From positions 32,261 to 96,260 of the forward strand of contig NZ_JADOER010000015.1 of NCBI RefSeq assembly GCF_018739865.1: a stretch of DNA of 64,000 nucleotides, written 5' to 3'. Positions 1 to 7,852 of the stretch are shown piece after piece. The position numbers were made by a program, and so were the translations under genes. A model generated the notes under the pieces. The model had not been told where the DNA came from and did not search any database. It saw only the letters and a list, made by a program, of their open reading frames with translations. Source of the DNA: Leptothoe kymatousa TAU-MAC 1615 (lineage in GTDB: Bacteria > Cyanobacteriota > Cyanobacteriia > Phormidesmidales > Phormidesmidaceae). Each line of letters opens with the position of its first letter. Position 1 is the first letter of the stretch.

Positions 1-775
1 GATAAATTTCTTCCAAAACTGTTACCCAACCCGCCGCCACCTGGGCCAAGATTTTTTTGCCCTTTTCCGCTGTAGCCACGGTGGCATCCCCCACAACGCC
101 ACTTTTAGAAATGTCACGGGTGCTCCAGCCAAACGGCAGGGCCCCTTCCAAACTCAATAGTCCATCCTTTTGTTTAGGCGGATACTCCTTCAGAGCCTTA
201 TCCATCTTGACCTGGTCTGGCAAAATAGCCAGCATGGCGCTGGTTTCCGCATCTCCAGCATGGATGCCGTGGTCCCGCTCTTGAGGACTGAGCAGCTCTC
301 CCACCTGGTGGGGGACATTCCACACAAAATGGGGAAATAGCCAAAAATCGGGGCGCTGCTGGTGCATGTCCCGAGCGGCAATCTCCAACACCTGGGGTTG
401 CCCGCCGTGGGAATTTAACAGCACCAGCTTACGAAATCCAGCCCGATAGACACTTTCCGCCACATCCATCAGCACCGTCACCAAGGTGGTTGCCGATAGG
501 GTAATCGTGCCTGGAAACCCCCAATGTTCATTGGATTTGCCATAGTACAGAGGGGGCAAACAGTAGACCGGAATTGAGGGGTCTAGCTGCTCCAATGCCT
601 GTCCAATCACCGCCATACCCAGGGCTGCATCCACCGCTAGGGGCAAGTGGGGACCATGTTGCTCAATGGCACCCACCGGTTGCACAATGACCACCTTGTT
701 CTTGTCGACCATTTGGTCAATATCCTGCCAGGTGAGGTAAGGATAAAACCGCTGGGGGGGAATCGTTTGATGCAT
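1..775 (-). CDS. Creatininase-family amidohydrolase (partial, cut by window edge)
   Basis: A minus-strand reading frame opens with ATG at 773-775 and is still open at base 1, so the C-terminus lies outside the window (258 codons visible). The family motif GAIEQHGPHLPLAVD lies near residue 36, with the Glu, His and Asp that bind metal in creatininase-fold enzymes. A later LNSHGGQ and a HAGDAETS segment are also typical. Members hydrolyse cyclic or linear amides: creatininase itself, the deformylase ArfB of flavin and deazaflavin synthesis, and MftE. Most cyanobacterial members have no assigned substrate, and nothing in this neighbourhood points to one. The next gene, on the opposite strand, starts about 400 bp away. 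Family membership is secure; substrate is unknown. Confidence 0.9.
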   Translation of the reverse strand, partial: MHQTIPPQRFYPYLTWQDIDQMVDKNKVVIVQPVGAIEQHGPHLPLAVDAALGMAVIGQALEQLDPSIPVYCLPPLYYGKSNEHWGFPGTITLSATTLVTVLMDVAESVYRAGFRKLVLLNSHGGQPQVLEIAARDMHQQRPDFWLFPHFVWNVPHQVGELLSPQERDHGIHAGDAETSAMLAILPDQVKMDKALKEYPPKQKDGLLSLEGALPFGWSTRDISKSGVVGDATVATAEKGKKILAQVAAGWVTVLEEIY

Positions 776-976
776 AGTTATGCCTAGGTACCGATTGAAG
801 AGCGAAACCTAATAAGATTGCAGGCGATTAACCATACATCTCCTAGCCACATCGCTCAGTATCGCTCAATTAAATATCTGTAGCTGTTTTTTTAGACAGG
901 TATTTGTCAGAATACCCGTCATTCTTAAATTAGGACGCGCTCAATGTCCAATCTCAAAAAAAAGAACCATAAACTG
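776..976. other. Intergenic region without a gene
   Basis: This lies between the divergent creatininase-family gene and the riboswitch promoter. It is AT-rich, with a short direct repeat of ATCGCTCA around 851-868. I see no ORF or RNA gene in it. It must contain the promoter of the creatininase-family gene, but no clear -35/-10 pair was identified. Confidence 0.5.
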
Positions 977-1005
977 TTGACAGTCCAAAATAGTTTCTGT
1001 ATATT
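977..1005 (+). promoter_or_regulatory. Sigma-70-type promoter of the riboswitch transcript
   Basis: TTGACA at 977-982 and TATATT at 1000-1005 are separated by exactly 17 bp, a near-consensus vegetative promoter. Transcription would begin near 1012, about 10 bases before the riboswitch aptamer, which fits a riboswitch leader. Confidence 0.8.
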
Positions 1006-1020
1006 TAGATACAGAAATGA

Positions 1021-1130
1021 AAACGTTCATTCCTCTCCGGATTAATTGCATCTACCGGTTGCCATTGGTCCAGTCAGGAACGGAAGTAGGAAGGGGGGCT
1101 GTGCCTCCGGACCGAAGGAACGCGCCTCAT
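1021..1130 (+). ncRNA. Glutamine riboswitch (glnA / Downstream-peptide family)
   Basis: The segment carries the conserved parts of the glutamine aptamer in the right order. CGTTC (1024-1028) pairs with GAACG (1118-1122) to form P1. TTCCT (1030-1034) pairs with AGGAA (1076-1080). CGGAAGTAGG (1081-1090) is the conserved core. GGGGGGC/GCCTCC near 1093-1108 forms the third stem, and GAAGGAACGCGCC closes the motif. In cyanobacteria these RNAs bind L-glutamine and control nitrogen-assimilation genes such as gifB, or short 'downstream peptide' ORFs. A near-consensus promoter stands directly upstream and a 56-codon ORF 40 bp downstream, the Downstream-peptide arrangement. The region between core and start codon is short, so control is probably translational or by early termination; the expression platform was not resolved. 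Confidence 0.88.
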
Positions 1131-1170
1131 CTTAACTCTCTACGCTACTGAATTTAAGGAGGCGAAATCC

Positions 1171-1341
1171 ATGCAACTGTCTTACCGTGGAGTTAAATAT
1201 ACTGTTCCCCAGCGCAACGTAACTGTGGAAGATGGCGATACTGCTTGCTATCGCGGCGCATCTTACCGAGTCAAAAAAGCTGTGGGAGCTGCCCATAGCA
1301 CCATTAGTGGTTTAAGATATCGCGGCGCTCAAGTTCGCTAA
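1171..1341 (+). CDS. DUF4278 small protein under glutamine-riboswitch control
   Basis: A 56-aa protein starting MQLSYRGVKY and ending RGAQVR. The M-x-L-x-YRG-x-x-Y opening and a second YRGASY segment are the signature of DUF4278, a small cyanobacterial domain of unknown function. AAGGAGG at 1156-1162 lies 8 bp before the ATG, an unusually strong ribosome-binding site. It is the only gene on the riboswitch transcript, because a strong terminator follows 68 bp after the stop. It is not the glutamine synthetase inactivating factor IF17: length and sequence differ. The riboswitch implies that it accumulates according to glutamine status, so a role in nitrogen metabolism is a fair inference. It has a single Cys and no membrane segment. 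Confidence 0.9.
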   Translation: MQLSYRGVKYTVPQRNVTVEDGDTACYRGASYRVKKAVGAAHSTISGLRYRGAQVR

Positions 1342-1408
1342 GATTCTATTTAATGTCTAGATCAATAGATTAGGCGTAAGCCTCTTTTGGTCCGCATGTC
1401 TTTTTATT

Positions 1409-1439
1409 AGCCCCCTTTCTTCGGTAAGGGGGCTTTTTT
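1409..1439 (+). terminator. Rho-independent terminator of the DUF4278 transcript
   Basis: AGCCCCCTT (1409-1417) pairs perfectly with AAGGGGGCT (1426-1434), a 9-bp GC-rich stem with an 8-nt loop. It is followed directly by a T run. Confidence 0.92.
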
Positions 1440-1603
1440 GTGGGAATCCCCCCGGCCTCATTTCGTTGACGCGCTTGCCTTATTCCCTGGAATCAGCAAC
1501 AGATTTTATTATTTTGAACGCGCTACAACATTCTAAAAAACCTATCCTGTAGCAGTTCTGCGGTTTTTGCTTTGCTGGGGTATTATTCTGAGAGCAGTCA
1601 TTC

Positions 1604-2896
1604 TTGTACTTTGTGCTCTCTTTTTTGGCAGGTTTATCAATCGGATTATTCTGTCTGTTGGTTACCCGTCTGCGCTCCGGTGCAAGGCGTAAGGCTTTGC
1701 TTGAGCGATTTAGCATTGAACCAGAAGCCCAATTTTTTTCCTACGAGGCTCAGATTGCCAGCGCAATCTCCAGCCAGTCGTCTACTCTGAACGACTTACA
1801 GGCCGAGGTAAATGACATTAATGGGGTACTACAGCGGGCCCCCATGGGGTATCTGAAGGTAGATCAAGAAAATCGGTTGTTATGGTGTAATGCGAAGGCC
1901 AGGTACCTACTGGGCATTGAACAGGTAGATTACGATGCCCCCAGGCTGCTATTGGCCATTGCCCGTTCCTATGAATTAGATCAGCTGGTAGAACAAACTC
2001 GCACCACCCAAACGGACTGTAAAAAAGATTGGACATTTCGTTCTATTTCGCCCGATCCGGCCCACGCATTGGAGCGTCCGGCCTATCCCCTCAGTGGCTA
2101 TGGCATTCCTCTGCGCCAGGGAAATGTGGGTGTGTTTTTAGAAAATCGACAGGAAGCCGTGATGTTAGCGCAGCAGCGCGATCGCTGGACCTCTGATGTC
2201 GCCCACGAACTAAAAACCCCCCTCACCTCTATTCGACTGGTGGGGGAAACCCTGCGCAACCGTATCGATCCCGCCCTGGTCACCTGGGCGGATCGGCTCC
2301 TGCGGGAGGTCAATCGGCTCAGTGCCTTGGTGGATGACATGCTCAGCCTGAGTCATTTAGAACAGCAGCCACCCCAGCGCTTGGAAGATACGGATCTCGT
2401 CAAGCTGATTTACCAGGCTTGGCAGAGTTTGGAGCCCCAGGCCAAACTACACGATAAAAATCTGGAGTATCTCGGACCAGACTGTGCCATTGCCGCTTTA
2501 AATCGGGGGTTGGCCTATCGCATGGTGCTCAACCTGTTGGATAACGCCCTCAAATATAGCCCTGCCAATCAGACCATCTATGCCAAAATCCAGACGGCAT
2601 CCCAAGGGACGATGGCCGGTCTACAGTTGGATGTATTTGACTGTGGTTCGGGGTTTTTAGAAAAGGACTTGCCCTTTGTCTTTGACCGTTTTTATCGTTC
2701 TGATAAATCCCGTACTCGGTCGGATACAAACGAAAATGGCACGGGGCTGGGCCTATCCATAGTGCATAAAATCGTTGAGTTTCATCGGGGCACAGTCCAA
2801 GCCCAAAACCACCCTGACACTGGTGGCGCTTGGTTAAAAATATGGCTACCCAAAAAACTCACCACATCAGATATGGACTATAGTGTGTCAGAGTAA
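1604..2896 (+). CDS. sphS: SphS/PhoR-type sensor histidine kinase
   Basis: 430 aa. Residues 1-22 form a single N-terminal membrane segment. A PAS-like region follows (about 75-185: APMGYLKVDQENRLLWCNAKA). The HisKA domain carries the phospho-accepting His201 in DVAHELKTPLTSIR, then come the N box (NLLDNALKYSP), G1 (DCGSG), F box and G2 (NGTGLGLSIV). Length, single N-terminal anchor, PAS placement and PhoR-like kinase resemble cyanobacterial SphS, the phosphate-limitation sensor that phosphorylates SphR. No response regulator is adjacent, common for sphS. The frame has no ATG near its start; TTG at 1604 is used here and GTG at 1613 is the alternative. The kinase call is secure; SphS identity is likely but rests on architecture. 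Confidence 0.85.
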   Translation: MYFVLSFLAGLSIGLFCLLVTRLRSGARRKALLERFSIEPEAQFFSYEAQIASAISSQSSTLNDLQAEVNDINGVLQRAPMGYLKVDQENRLLWCNAKARYLLGIEQVDYDAPRLLLAIARSYELDQLVEQTRTTQTDCKKDWTFRSISPDPAHALERPAYPLSGYGIPLRQGNVGVFLENRQEAVMLAQQRDRWTSDVAHELKTPLTSIRLVGETLRNRIDPALVTWADRLLREVNRLSALVDDMLSLSHLEQQPPQRLEDTDLVKLIYQAWQSLEPQAKLHDKNLEYLGPDCAIAALNRGLAYRMVLNLLDNALKYSPANQTIYAKIQTASQGTMAGLQLDVFDCGSGFLEKDLPFVFDRFYRSDKSRTRSDTNENGTGLGLSIVHKIVEFHRGTVQAQNHPDTGGAWLKIWLPKKLTTSDMDYSVSE

Positions 2897-2979
2897 CGAG
2901 TTTCCTACGTAGAATTGCGGAAACTATATTTAAATTGCCTGATTTGTAGGTGCGAGGTTGTGTATAGGTAAGTGTAAAA

Positions 2980-3033
2980 ATTGATATGGCATGCACCATT
3001 GATATGGCGTTCACCATTGATATGACATTCACC
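2980..3033 (+). repeat. Three tandem 18-bp repeats upstream of the pseudouridine synthase gene
   Basis: Units at 2980-2997, 2998-3015 and 3016-3033 share ATTGATATGG(C)..TTCACC with two to three substitutions each. They end about 45 bp before the TTG start of the next gene and may sit in its leader. Confidence 0.85.
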
Positions 3034-3077
3034 TAAAGTTTATTGTTCACGGTTTGAATTTGTAGGTTAATTAGCGT

Positions 3078-3830
3078 TTGTCTAAGCAATCATTACCCCA
3101 ACCATCTTCCGATGAAAAGCTGCAAAAGCTCCTGTCCCAATGGGGGGTGGCTTCCAGGCGACAGGCCGAGCAGCTGATCATGGATGGGCATATCACCGTT
3201 AATGGGGTTAAGGCCCATATTGGTCAACGGGCTAATCCAGCGATAGATGATATTCGCATTGATGGTCGTTCCCTCAAACTCGAAAATCGGCCTGGCAAAT
3301 GTTATCTACTGCTCAATAAGCCTCGGGGGGTGATGTCTACCTGTGACGACCCGCAGGGGCGTAAAACCGTGCTTGATTTACTGCCAGCTGAATTTGGAGA
3401 TGTTCGTCTCCATCCTGTCGGTCGTTTGGACGCCGACTCAACCGGGGCCCTATTGCTCACCAACCATGGTCAGTTAACCCAAACCTTGACCCATCCCCGC
3501 CACCATATTGCCAAGACCTATCGAGTCACCGTAGAGGGGTGCCCAGCGGCTAAAACTGTTGAACAATGGTGTCAAGGGGTTAGTTTAGGCGGGCGTATGA
3601 CTGCGCCTGCTAAGGTTAAGATATTGAATCGCAAACCACCCGCTCTTGTGGAAGTGATTTTGCGAGAGGGACGTAATCGTCAGATTCGTCGTGTGGCAGA
3701 GCAATTGGGCCATCCGGTGCTGAGGCTGCACCGCACCGCCATCGGCGATATCCATGTGGGGGATTTGCCCGTGGGCACCTGTCGAGAACTGACACCAGAA
3801 GAAGTTGAAAAACTCCTGGATCTTCTCTGA
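3078..3830 (+). CDS. RsuA/RluB-family 16S/23S rRNA pseudouridine synthase
   Basis: 250 aa. An N-terminal S4 RNA-binding domain (about 13-60: LQKLLSQWGVASRRQAEQLI) precedes the pseudouridine synthase fold. The catalytic aspartate is D118 in the family motif GRLDADSTG. The C-terminal segment EGRNRQIRRVAEQLGHPV is also typical. It isomerises a specific uridine in rRNA; sequence alone does not tell RluB, RluE/F or RsuA specificity. The start is TTG at 3078; no ATG is available before the S4 domain. Three 18-bp tandem repeats lie just upstream. The rodZ-like gene follows 74 bp downstream on the same strand. Confidence 0.9.
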   Translation: MSKQSLPQPSSDEKLQKLLSQWGVASRRQAEQLIMDGHITVNGVKAHIGQRANPAIDDIRIDGRSLKLENRPGKCYLLLNKPRGVMSTCDDPQGRKTVLDLLPAEFGDVRLHPVGRLDADSTGALLLTNHGQLTQTLTHPRHHIAKTYRVTVEGCPAAKTVEQWCQGVSLGGRMTAPAKVKILNRKPPALVEVILREGRNRQIRRVAEQLGHPVLRLHRTAIGDIHVGDLPVGTCRELTPEEVEKLLDLL

Positions 3831-3904
3831 CATTGGCTTCAAAGCCTCGTATGCTGGAACCACGCTGGCAATGTGCTTAAATTATTGAGATATATATCGA
3901 TCCT

Positions 3905-4696
3905 ATGAAACGCCAAGGCTACACGAGTAATTCGCAGCAAGAGCAACTGCTTGCCCTTGGCACCGTGCTGCGTGATGCCCGTGAATCCAGTGGTCAAAGT
4001 TTAGACGAGCTAGCGGCGAAGGTGTTGGTACGACCTCGGTTGTTGTTGGCTTTGGAAGAGGCTTACACCCATGAATTACCAGAGCCGATCTATGTACGGG
4101 GTATTATTCGACGCTACGGTGATGCCTTGGGTCTAGACGGGGAAACCCTGGCTAGAAACTATGTGGCCCCTCAGTCTGTCAAAGGTGGGTCTGGTGGGTG
4201 GTCGCAAGAGTCTGTTCAACTGCGCCCTTACCACCTGTATGGGGCCTATGTGGCGCTGATTGCTATTTCGGTGAGTGGGTTGTCCTATTTGATGCAGCGG
4301 GCAATTCCCCAAAATGCGGCGGAGCCAATTATTGATCCGGTGGCGGTGGAGCAGCTGACCCTACAGCCTAAAACCCCGAGCCCAGACAAAACGATCGCGG
4401 CCAAACCTGAGGAAAAGCCGGCACCGGAAGCACCGATTGTGATCAGTGCTGAGGTGGTGCAGCAATCTTGGGTCCGGGTGACCGCCGATGGGAGTCAGAC
4501 CTATGAAGGGATTTTGCAGCAGGGAACGGAACGGTCTTGGACTGCGAAGGAATCTTTGACCATTCGGGCGGGCAATGCTGGGGGTGTGGTGATTACCTAT
4601 AACCAGGGCAAGGCAGAGCCCATGGGTAAGCCTGGAACAGTGGTTGAGCAAACCTTTAAGCCCGGTGATGGGGAAGTGGCCGCATTGGCCCAGTAA
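3905..4696 (+). CDS. rodZ: RodZ-like cell-shape protein (HTH, one membrane segment, DUF4115)
   Basis: 263 aa. A cytoplasmic helix-turn-helix domain of the RodZ type spans about 15-85 (LRDARESSGQSLDELA, then IYVRGIIRRYGDALGL). One membrane helix lies at about 111-129, then a Pro/Lys-rich linker and a C-terminal beta-rich DUF4115 domain (about 180-255, including SWVRVTADG). RodZ links MreB to the peptidoglycan elongation machinery. Length is somewhat below E. coli RodZ because the linker is short. ATG at 3905 is the first start in frame. It converges with the histidine kinase gene, and a palindromic terminator lies between them. Confidence 0.88.
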   Translation: MKRQGYTSNSQQEQLLALGTVLRDARESSGQSLDELAAKVLVRPRLLLALEEAYTHELPEPIYVRGIIRRYGDALGLDGETLARNYVAPQSVKGGSGGWSQESVQLRPYHLYGAYVALIAISVSGLSYLMQRAIPQNAAEPIIDPVAVEQLTLQPKTPSPDKTIAAKPEEKPAPEAPIVISAEVVQQSWVRVTADGSQTYEGILQQGTERSWTAKESLTIRAGNAGGVVITYNQGKAEPMGKPGTVVEQTFKPGDGEVAALAQ

Positions 4697-4717
4697 TTCA
4701 CCGTTTTCTTGATGCTT

Positions 4718-4748
4718 TGGCCCCTATGCCCCTAGGGCTATGGGGCCA
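4718..4748. terminator. Bidirectional palindromic terminator between convergent genes
   Basis: TGGCCCC (4718-4724) pairs with GGGGCCA (4742-4748), and GCCC/GGGC extend the stem inward around CTA. It sits between the stops of the rodZ-like gene (4696) and the histidine kinase gene (4776). There is no long T run. Confidence 0.6.
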
Positions 4749-4775
4749 GGAGTTGTTTGACCTTTGACTCTGCAC

Positions 4776-6149
4776 TTAGCCTAGGGGTTCTCCTTTTTTG
4801 ATGGGCAAGGTGGCGGTTATGGTGGTGCCTGCGTTGGGCTGGCTGGCTAGTTGGATTTGTCCTTGATGGTTGGTGATGATGGCTTTTGCGATCGCTAATC
4901 CCAACCCAGAGCCTGCCCCATCTCGTCGACTGCGGGCCTTATCCACCCGATAAAACCGATCGAATACCTGCGCCTGCAGTTCCTGGGGAATGCCAATGCC
5001 CGTGTCCTGGACCGCAATGCTATGGGCCGTTTGCCCCTGGGCGTGGGTGACCGTCACTTGCCCTTGGGGGGTGTACTGGATGGCATTGCTAATCAGGTTG
5101 GTAAACAGCCGAATCAGCTGGTCCCGATCCCCCAAGAGATCCGGCGGGGGGGCTGGCAACGGATCCGGCGCTGTTGTCGCCGCTGGGCGATAGACCAAAT
5201 CCAGCCCCTGGCGTTGGGCCACCAGGGTTTGTTCTTCGATCACGTCCGTGAGCAGCTGGTGCAGGTTCAACTCCTCTCGCTGCATGGGAATCAGCCCCCC
5301 ATCCTGGCGGGCTAAAAATAAAAGATTGTCCACCAGTCGCCCCAGCCGTCGAGTTAGCCGTTCTACCACCTGGAGCTGACTGTGTTGAAAGTCTGCATCC
5401 GAATCGGCCAGGGCCACCTGCACATTGGTTTGGATCACCGCGATCGGGTTGCGCAATTCGTGGGAGGCATCGGCGGTAAACTGCTTGAGCTGTTGATAGG
5501 ATTGGCGCACCGGAGCCATGGCCAGCCCCGATAGCAGCCAGCCAATGGTGCCCGTGGCCACAATTCCTAACCCGGACCAAAGACTCAGATCCATCACCAG
5601 CTGACGGCTGGGTTTACTCACCTCAAACCAGGGATGGCTCACCCGCAAATAGCCCAGCACCTGATTGTTGATCTGCACCCGGCGACTGATTTGCCGCAAT
5701 ACTTGGTCGTCGTTGTCAGTCTGACCGTGGTGAATATGGACGGTTTCTCCTGCCGCATTTACCTGCAACGGTAGCCCGGTGGGCACCGAGAGGGTGCTCC
5801 ACTGGAGTTCACCATTGGGGGAAAACCATTCAATATCGATGTGGTCGTCTTCCAGGTTGGGGGCATTGTCTCGAAAACTATCGTCCACGTTGACCCTTAA
5901 CGGAGCCCGGCCCGTGACGCCCGTGGATGTGAGCACCCGACTCGTAGACGGAGCGGCCGTTTCAATCACCAAAGAGCGCTGCACCACTTCCACCACATGG
6001 TTTAGGGTGTCGTCCACTCGCTCCACCAGGGTATTGCGCACATAGAAATAAACACCGCTGGCAAAAATTAGTAGCAGCACCGCCGTGACGCTGGTGTACC
6101 AAAGGGCCAGCCGTCGACGGGTGGTCTGAAACATGGGGGACTGGGCCAA
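4776..6149 (-). CDS. RppB/NrsS-like sensor histidine kinase without adjacent regulator
   Basis: 457 aa from a TTG at 6149, or 452 aa from the ATG at 6134. A first membrane helix spans about 18-37, a periplasmic region about 38-185, and a second helix about 189-210. HisKA follows, with His230 in TADASHELRNPIAVIQ, then the N box (NLISNAIQYTPQG), G1 (DTGIG) and G2 (GSGLGLAIAKAII). The arrangement resembles cyanobacterial RppB and nickel-sensing NrsS, but no OmpR-type regulator gene lies next to it. The TTG start falls inside the first unit of a 47-bp tandem repeat, and a GGAG 9 bp before it is repeat-derived. The ATG at 6134 lies outside the repeat but has no clear ribosome-binding site. Start uncertain. 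Confidence 0.87.
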   Translation of the reverse strand: MAQSPMFQTTRRRLALWYTSVTAVLLLIFASGVYFYVRNTLVERVDDTLNHVVEVVQRSLVIETAAPSTSRVLTSTGVTGRAPLRVNVDDSFRDNAPNLEDDHIDIEWFSPNGELQWSTLSVPTGLPLQVNAAGETVHIHHGQTDNDDQVLRQISRRVQINNQVLGYLRVSHPWFEVSKPSRQLVMDLSLWSGLGIVATGTIGWLLSGLAMAPVRQSYQQLKQFTADASHELRNPIAVIQTNVQVALADSDADFQHSQLQVVERLTRRLGRLVDNLLFLARQDGGLIPMQREELNLHQLLTDVIEEQTLVAQRQGLDLVYRPAATTAPDPLPAPPPDLLGDRDQLIRLFTNLISNAIQYTPQGQVTVTHAQGQTAHSIAVQDTGIGIPQELQAQVFDRFYRVDKARSRRDGAGSGLGLAIAKAIITNHQGQIQLASQPNAGTTITATLPIKKGEPLG

Positions 6150-6330
6150 GTGTAAAGTCTCCGCTAACTGGGCAATAGGGTTGGCCGTTGGGCCAAGCGT
6201 AAAGTCTCCGATAATTGGTCAATGGTGTTGGCCGTTGGGCCAAGTGTAAGGTCTCCGAAAAATGGGCAATGGTTTTGCTAATTGGGCTAAGTGTAGAGTC
6301 TTCGAAAAATGGGCAATGGTTTTGGCAATC
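6143..6330. repeat. Four perfect-length 47-bp tandem repeats
   Basis: Units run 6143-6189, 6190-6236, 6237-6283 and 6284-6330, each exactly 47 bp and beginning GGGCCAAG or GGGCTAAG. Units differ by a few substitutions and no indels. There are no unique spacers, so this is not a CRISPR. The array fills the space between the divergent histidine kinase and aldehyde dehydrogenase genes and includes the TTG start of the kinase. Confidence 0.95.
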
Positions 6331-6424
6331 GGGGGTAAGACTAGTCAGATCCTTAAGTTCGCGACATCATAGGATATGGAATACGCTTAATTGTCCTATC
6401 AATTTACCCCTGCCCCTCTGCACT

Positions 6425-7816
6425 ATGACGGCTCAGCTAACAAAATCTTCTGCCATTCCTTCCGCCATTGAACATCAGCGTCAGTTCTTTGGGGCAGGCC
6501 ACACTAAATCGGTCGAATTTCGTTTAGCTCAGCTGACTAGGTTAAAACAGGCGATTATTGATCGCCAGGCGGATATTGTGGCAGCGGTGAAGGCCGATTT
6601 GGGGCGGCCTGAATTTGAAGCGTATTTTGAAATTGCCACCATTTCGGAAATTAATCTGGCAATTAAAAAGCTGAAAACCTGGACGAAACCCAAACGGGTA
6701 AAGTCCACGTTGGAGAATTTTCCGTCATCGGCCTGGATTCAGCCGGAACCGCTGGGGGTGGTGCTTATTATTGGCCCTTGGAACTATCCGTTTCAGCTGA
6801 TGATGTCGCCGTTGGTGGGTGCGATCGCAGCCGGTAACTGTGCCATCCTGAAACCGTCGGAACATGCCCCCGCCACCGCTAAGGTGGTGTCCGACCTCAT
6901 TGCCGCCACCTATGAGCCAGGCTACATCACCGTATTTGAAGGGGATGCCGACACCAGCCAGCAGCTCTTAGCCGAAAAATTTGACCACATCTTTTTTACC
7001 GGTGGCACCGCCATTGGCCGCATCGTCATGGCCGCCGCCGCCAAACACCTCACCCCCGTCACCCTAGAGCTAGGCGGCAAGAGCCCCTGCATCATCGATG
7101 CCGACATTAACCTAGACCACGCTGCCCGGCGCATCGCCTGGGGTAAATTTATCAATGCGGGCCAAACCTGCATTGCCCCAGACTATTTACTCATTGACCA
7201 CACCATCAAAGAGGCGTTTCTGGCCAAGCTCAAATCGGCCATTCACCATTTCTTTGGCCATAATCCAGCCCAGAGCCCGGATTTCAGCCGCATTATTAAT
7301 CAACGACAGTTTGATCGATTAACCGCCCTACTGAACAGCGGCACTACGATTGTCGGTGGCGAAACCGACGCCAGTACCCGCTACATTGCCCCCACGGTGT
7401 TAGACAACGTCACCTGGGATTCGGCGGTGATGGCAGATGAAATCTTTGGCCCAATTTTGCCCGCATTAACCTACGAGACTCTGGACCAGGCCATCGCCCA
7501 AATCAATGGCCGCCCGAAGCCCCTGGCCCTGTATTTCTTTTCACGGGATCACGGAAAACAGCAACAGGTGCTCACGGAAACATCTTCTGGTGGGGTGTGT
7601 CTAAACGATACAGTGCTGCACATTGGGGTAAACGGTTTACCCTTTGGCGGGGTGGGGCAAAGCGGCATGGGCAGCTACCATGGCAAGGCCACATTTGACA
7701 CCTTTTCCCACCACAAGAGTGTGCTTAAGAAGACATTTTGGTTTGACTTAGACTGGCGATATGCCCCCTATAATGCGTCTAAACTAGCGCAAATTAAAAA
7801 GCTAGTGGTGCGTTGA
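6425..7816 (+). CDS. NAD(P)-dependent aldehyde dehydrogenase
   Basis: 463 aa from the ATG at 6425. The same frame is open further upstream, but that part encodes translated tandem repeat and is not protein-like, so the ATG directly before the conserved ALDH start is preferred. Catalytic residues are visible: Glu215 in VTLELGGKSP and Cys249 in NAGQTCIAPDY. The cofactor-binding motif FTGGTAIG is near 191-198 and PWNYPF near 118-123. The ~460-aa length and C-terminal region (FGGVGQSGMGSYHGK) match class 3-like fatty or aromatic aldehyde dehydrogenases; cyanobacteria use one such enzyme to oxidise fatty aldehydes and apocarotenals. The glutathione reductase gene follows after 36 bp on the same strand, so co-transcription is likely. 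Confidence 0.92.
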   Translation: MTAQLTKSSAIPSAIEHQRQFFGAGHTKSVEFRLAQLTRLKQAIIDRQADIVAAVKADLGRPEFEAYFEIATISEINLAIKKLKTWTKPKRVKSTLENFPSSAWIQPEPLGVVLIIGPWNYPFQLMMSPLVGAIAAGNCAILKPSEHAPATAKVVSDLIAATYEPGYITVFEGDADTSQQLLAEKFDHIFFTGGTAIGRIVMAAAAKHLTPVTLELGGKSPCIIDADINLDHAARRIAWGKFINAGQTCIAPDYLLIDHTIKEAFLAKLKSAIHHFFGHNPAQSPDFSRIINQRQFDRLTALLNSGTTIVGGETDASTRYIAPTVLDNVTWDSAVMADEIFGPILPALTYETLDQAIAQINGRPKPLALYFFSRDHGKQQQVLTETSSGGVCLNDTVLHIGVNGLPFGGVGQSGMGSYHGKATFDTFSHHKSVLKKTFWFDLDWRYAPYNASKLAQIKKLVVR

Positions 7817-7852
7817 CGACATCAGAGAATCAACCGTTTTGGCTGTGAGTGA

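Noticed and set aside
1021..1130. Signal recognition particle RNA
   Set aside because: TCAGGAACGGAAG looks like the SRP tip loop, but the conserved AGCAGC side is missing, and the whole segment fits the glutamine riboswitch instead.
6143..6330. CRISPR array
   Set aside because: The 47-bp units are contiguous with no unique spacers and no cas genes nearby.
6215..6424. N-terminal extension of the aldehyde dehydrogenase
   Set aside because: The open frame reads through the tandem repeat; the protein there is repetitive and unlike any ALDH, and a good ATG stands at 6425.
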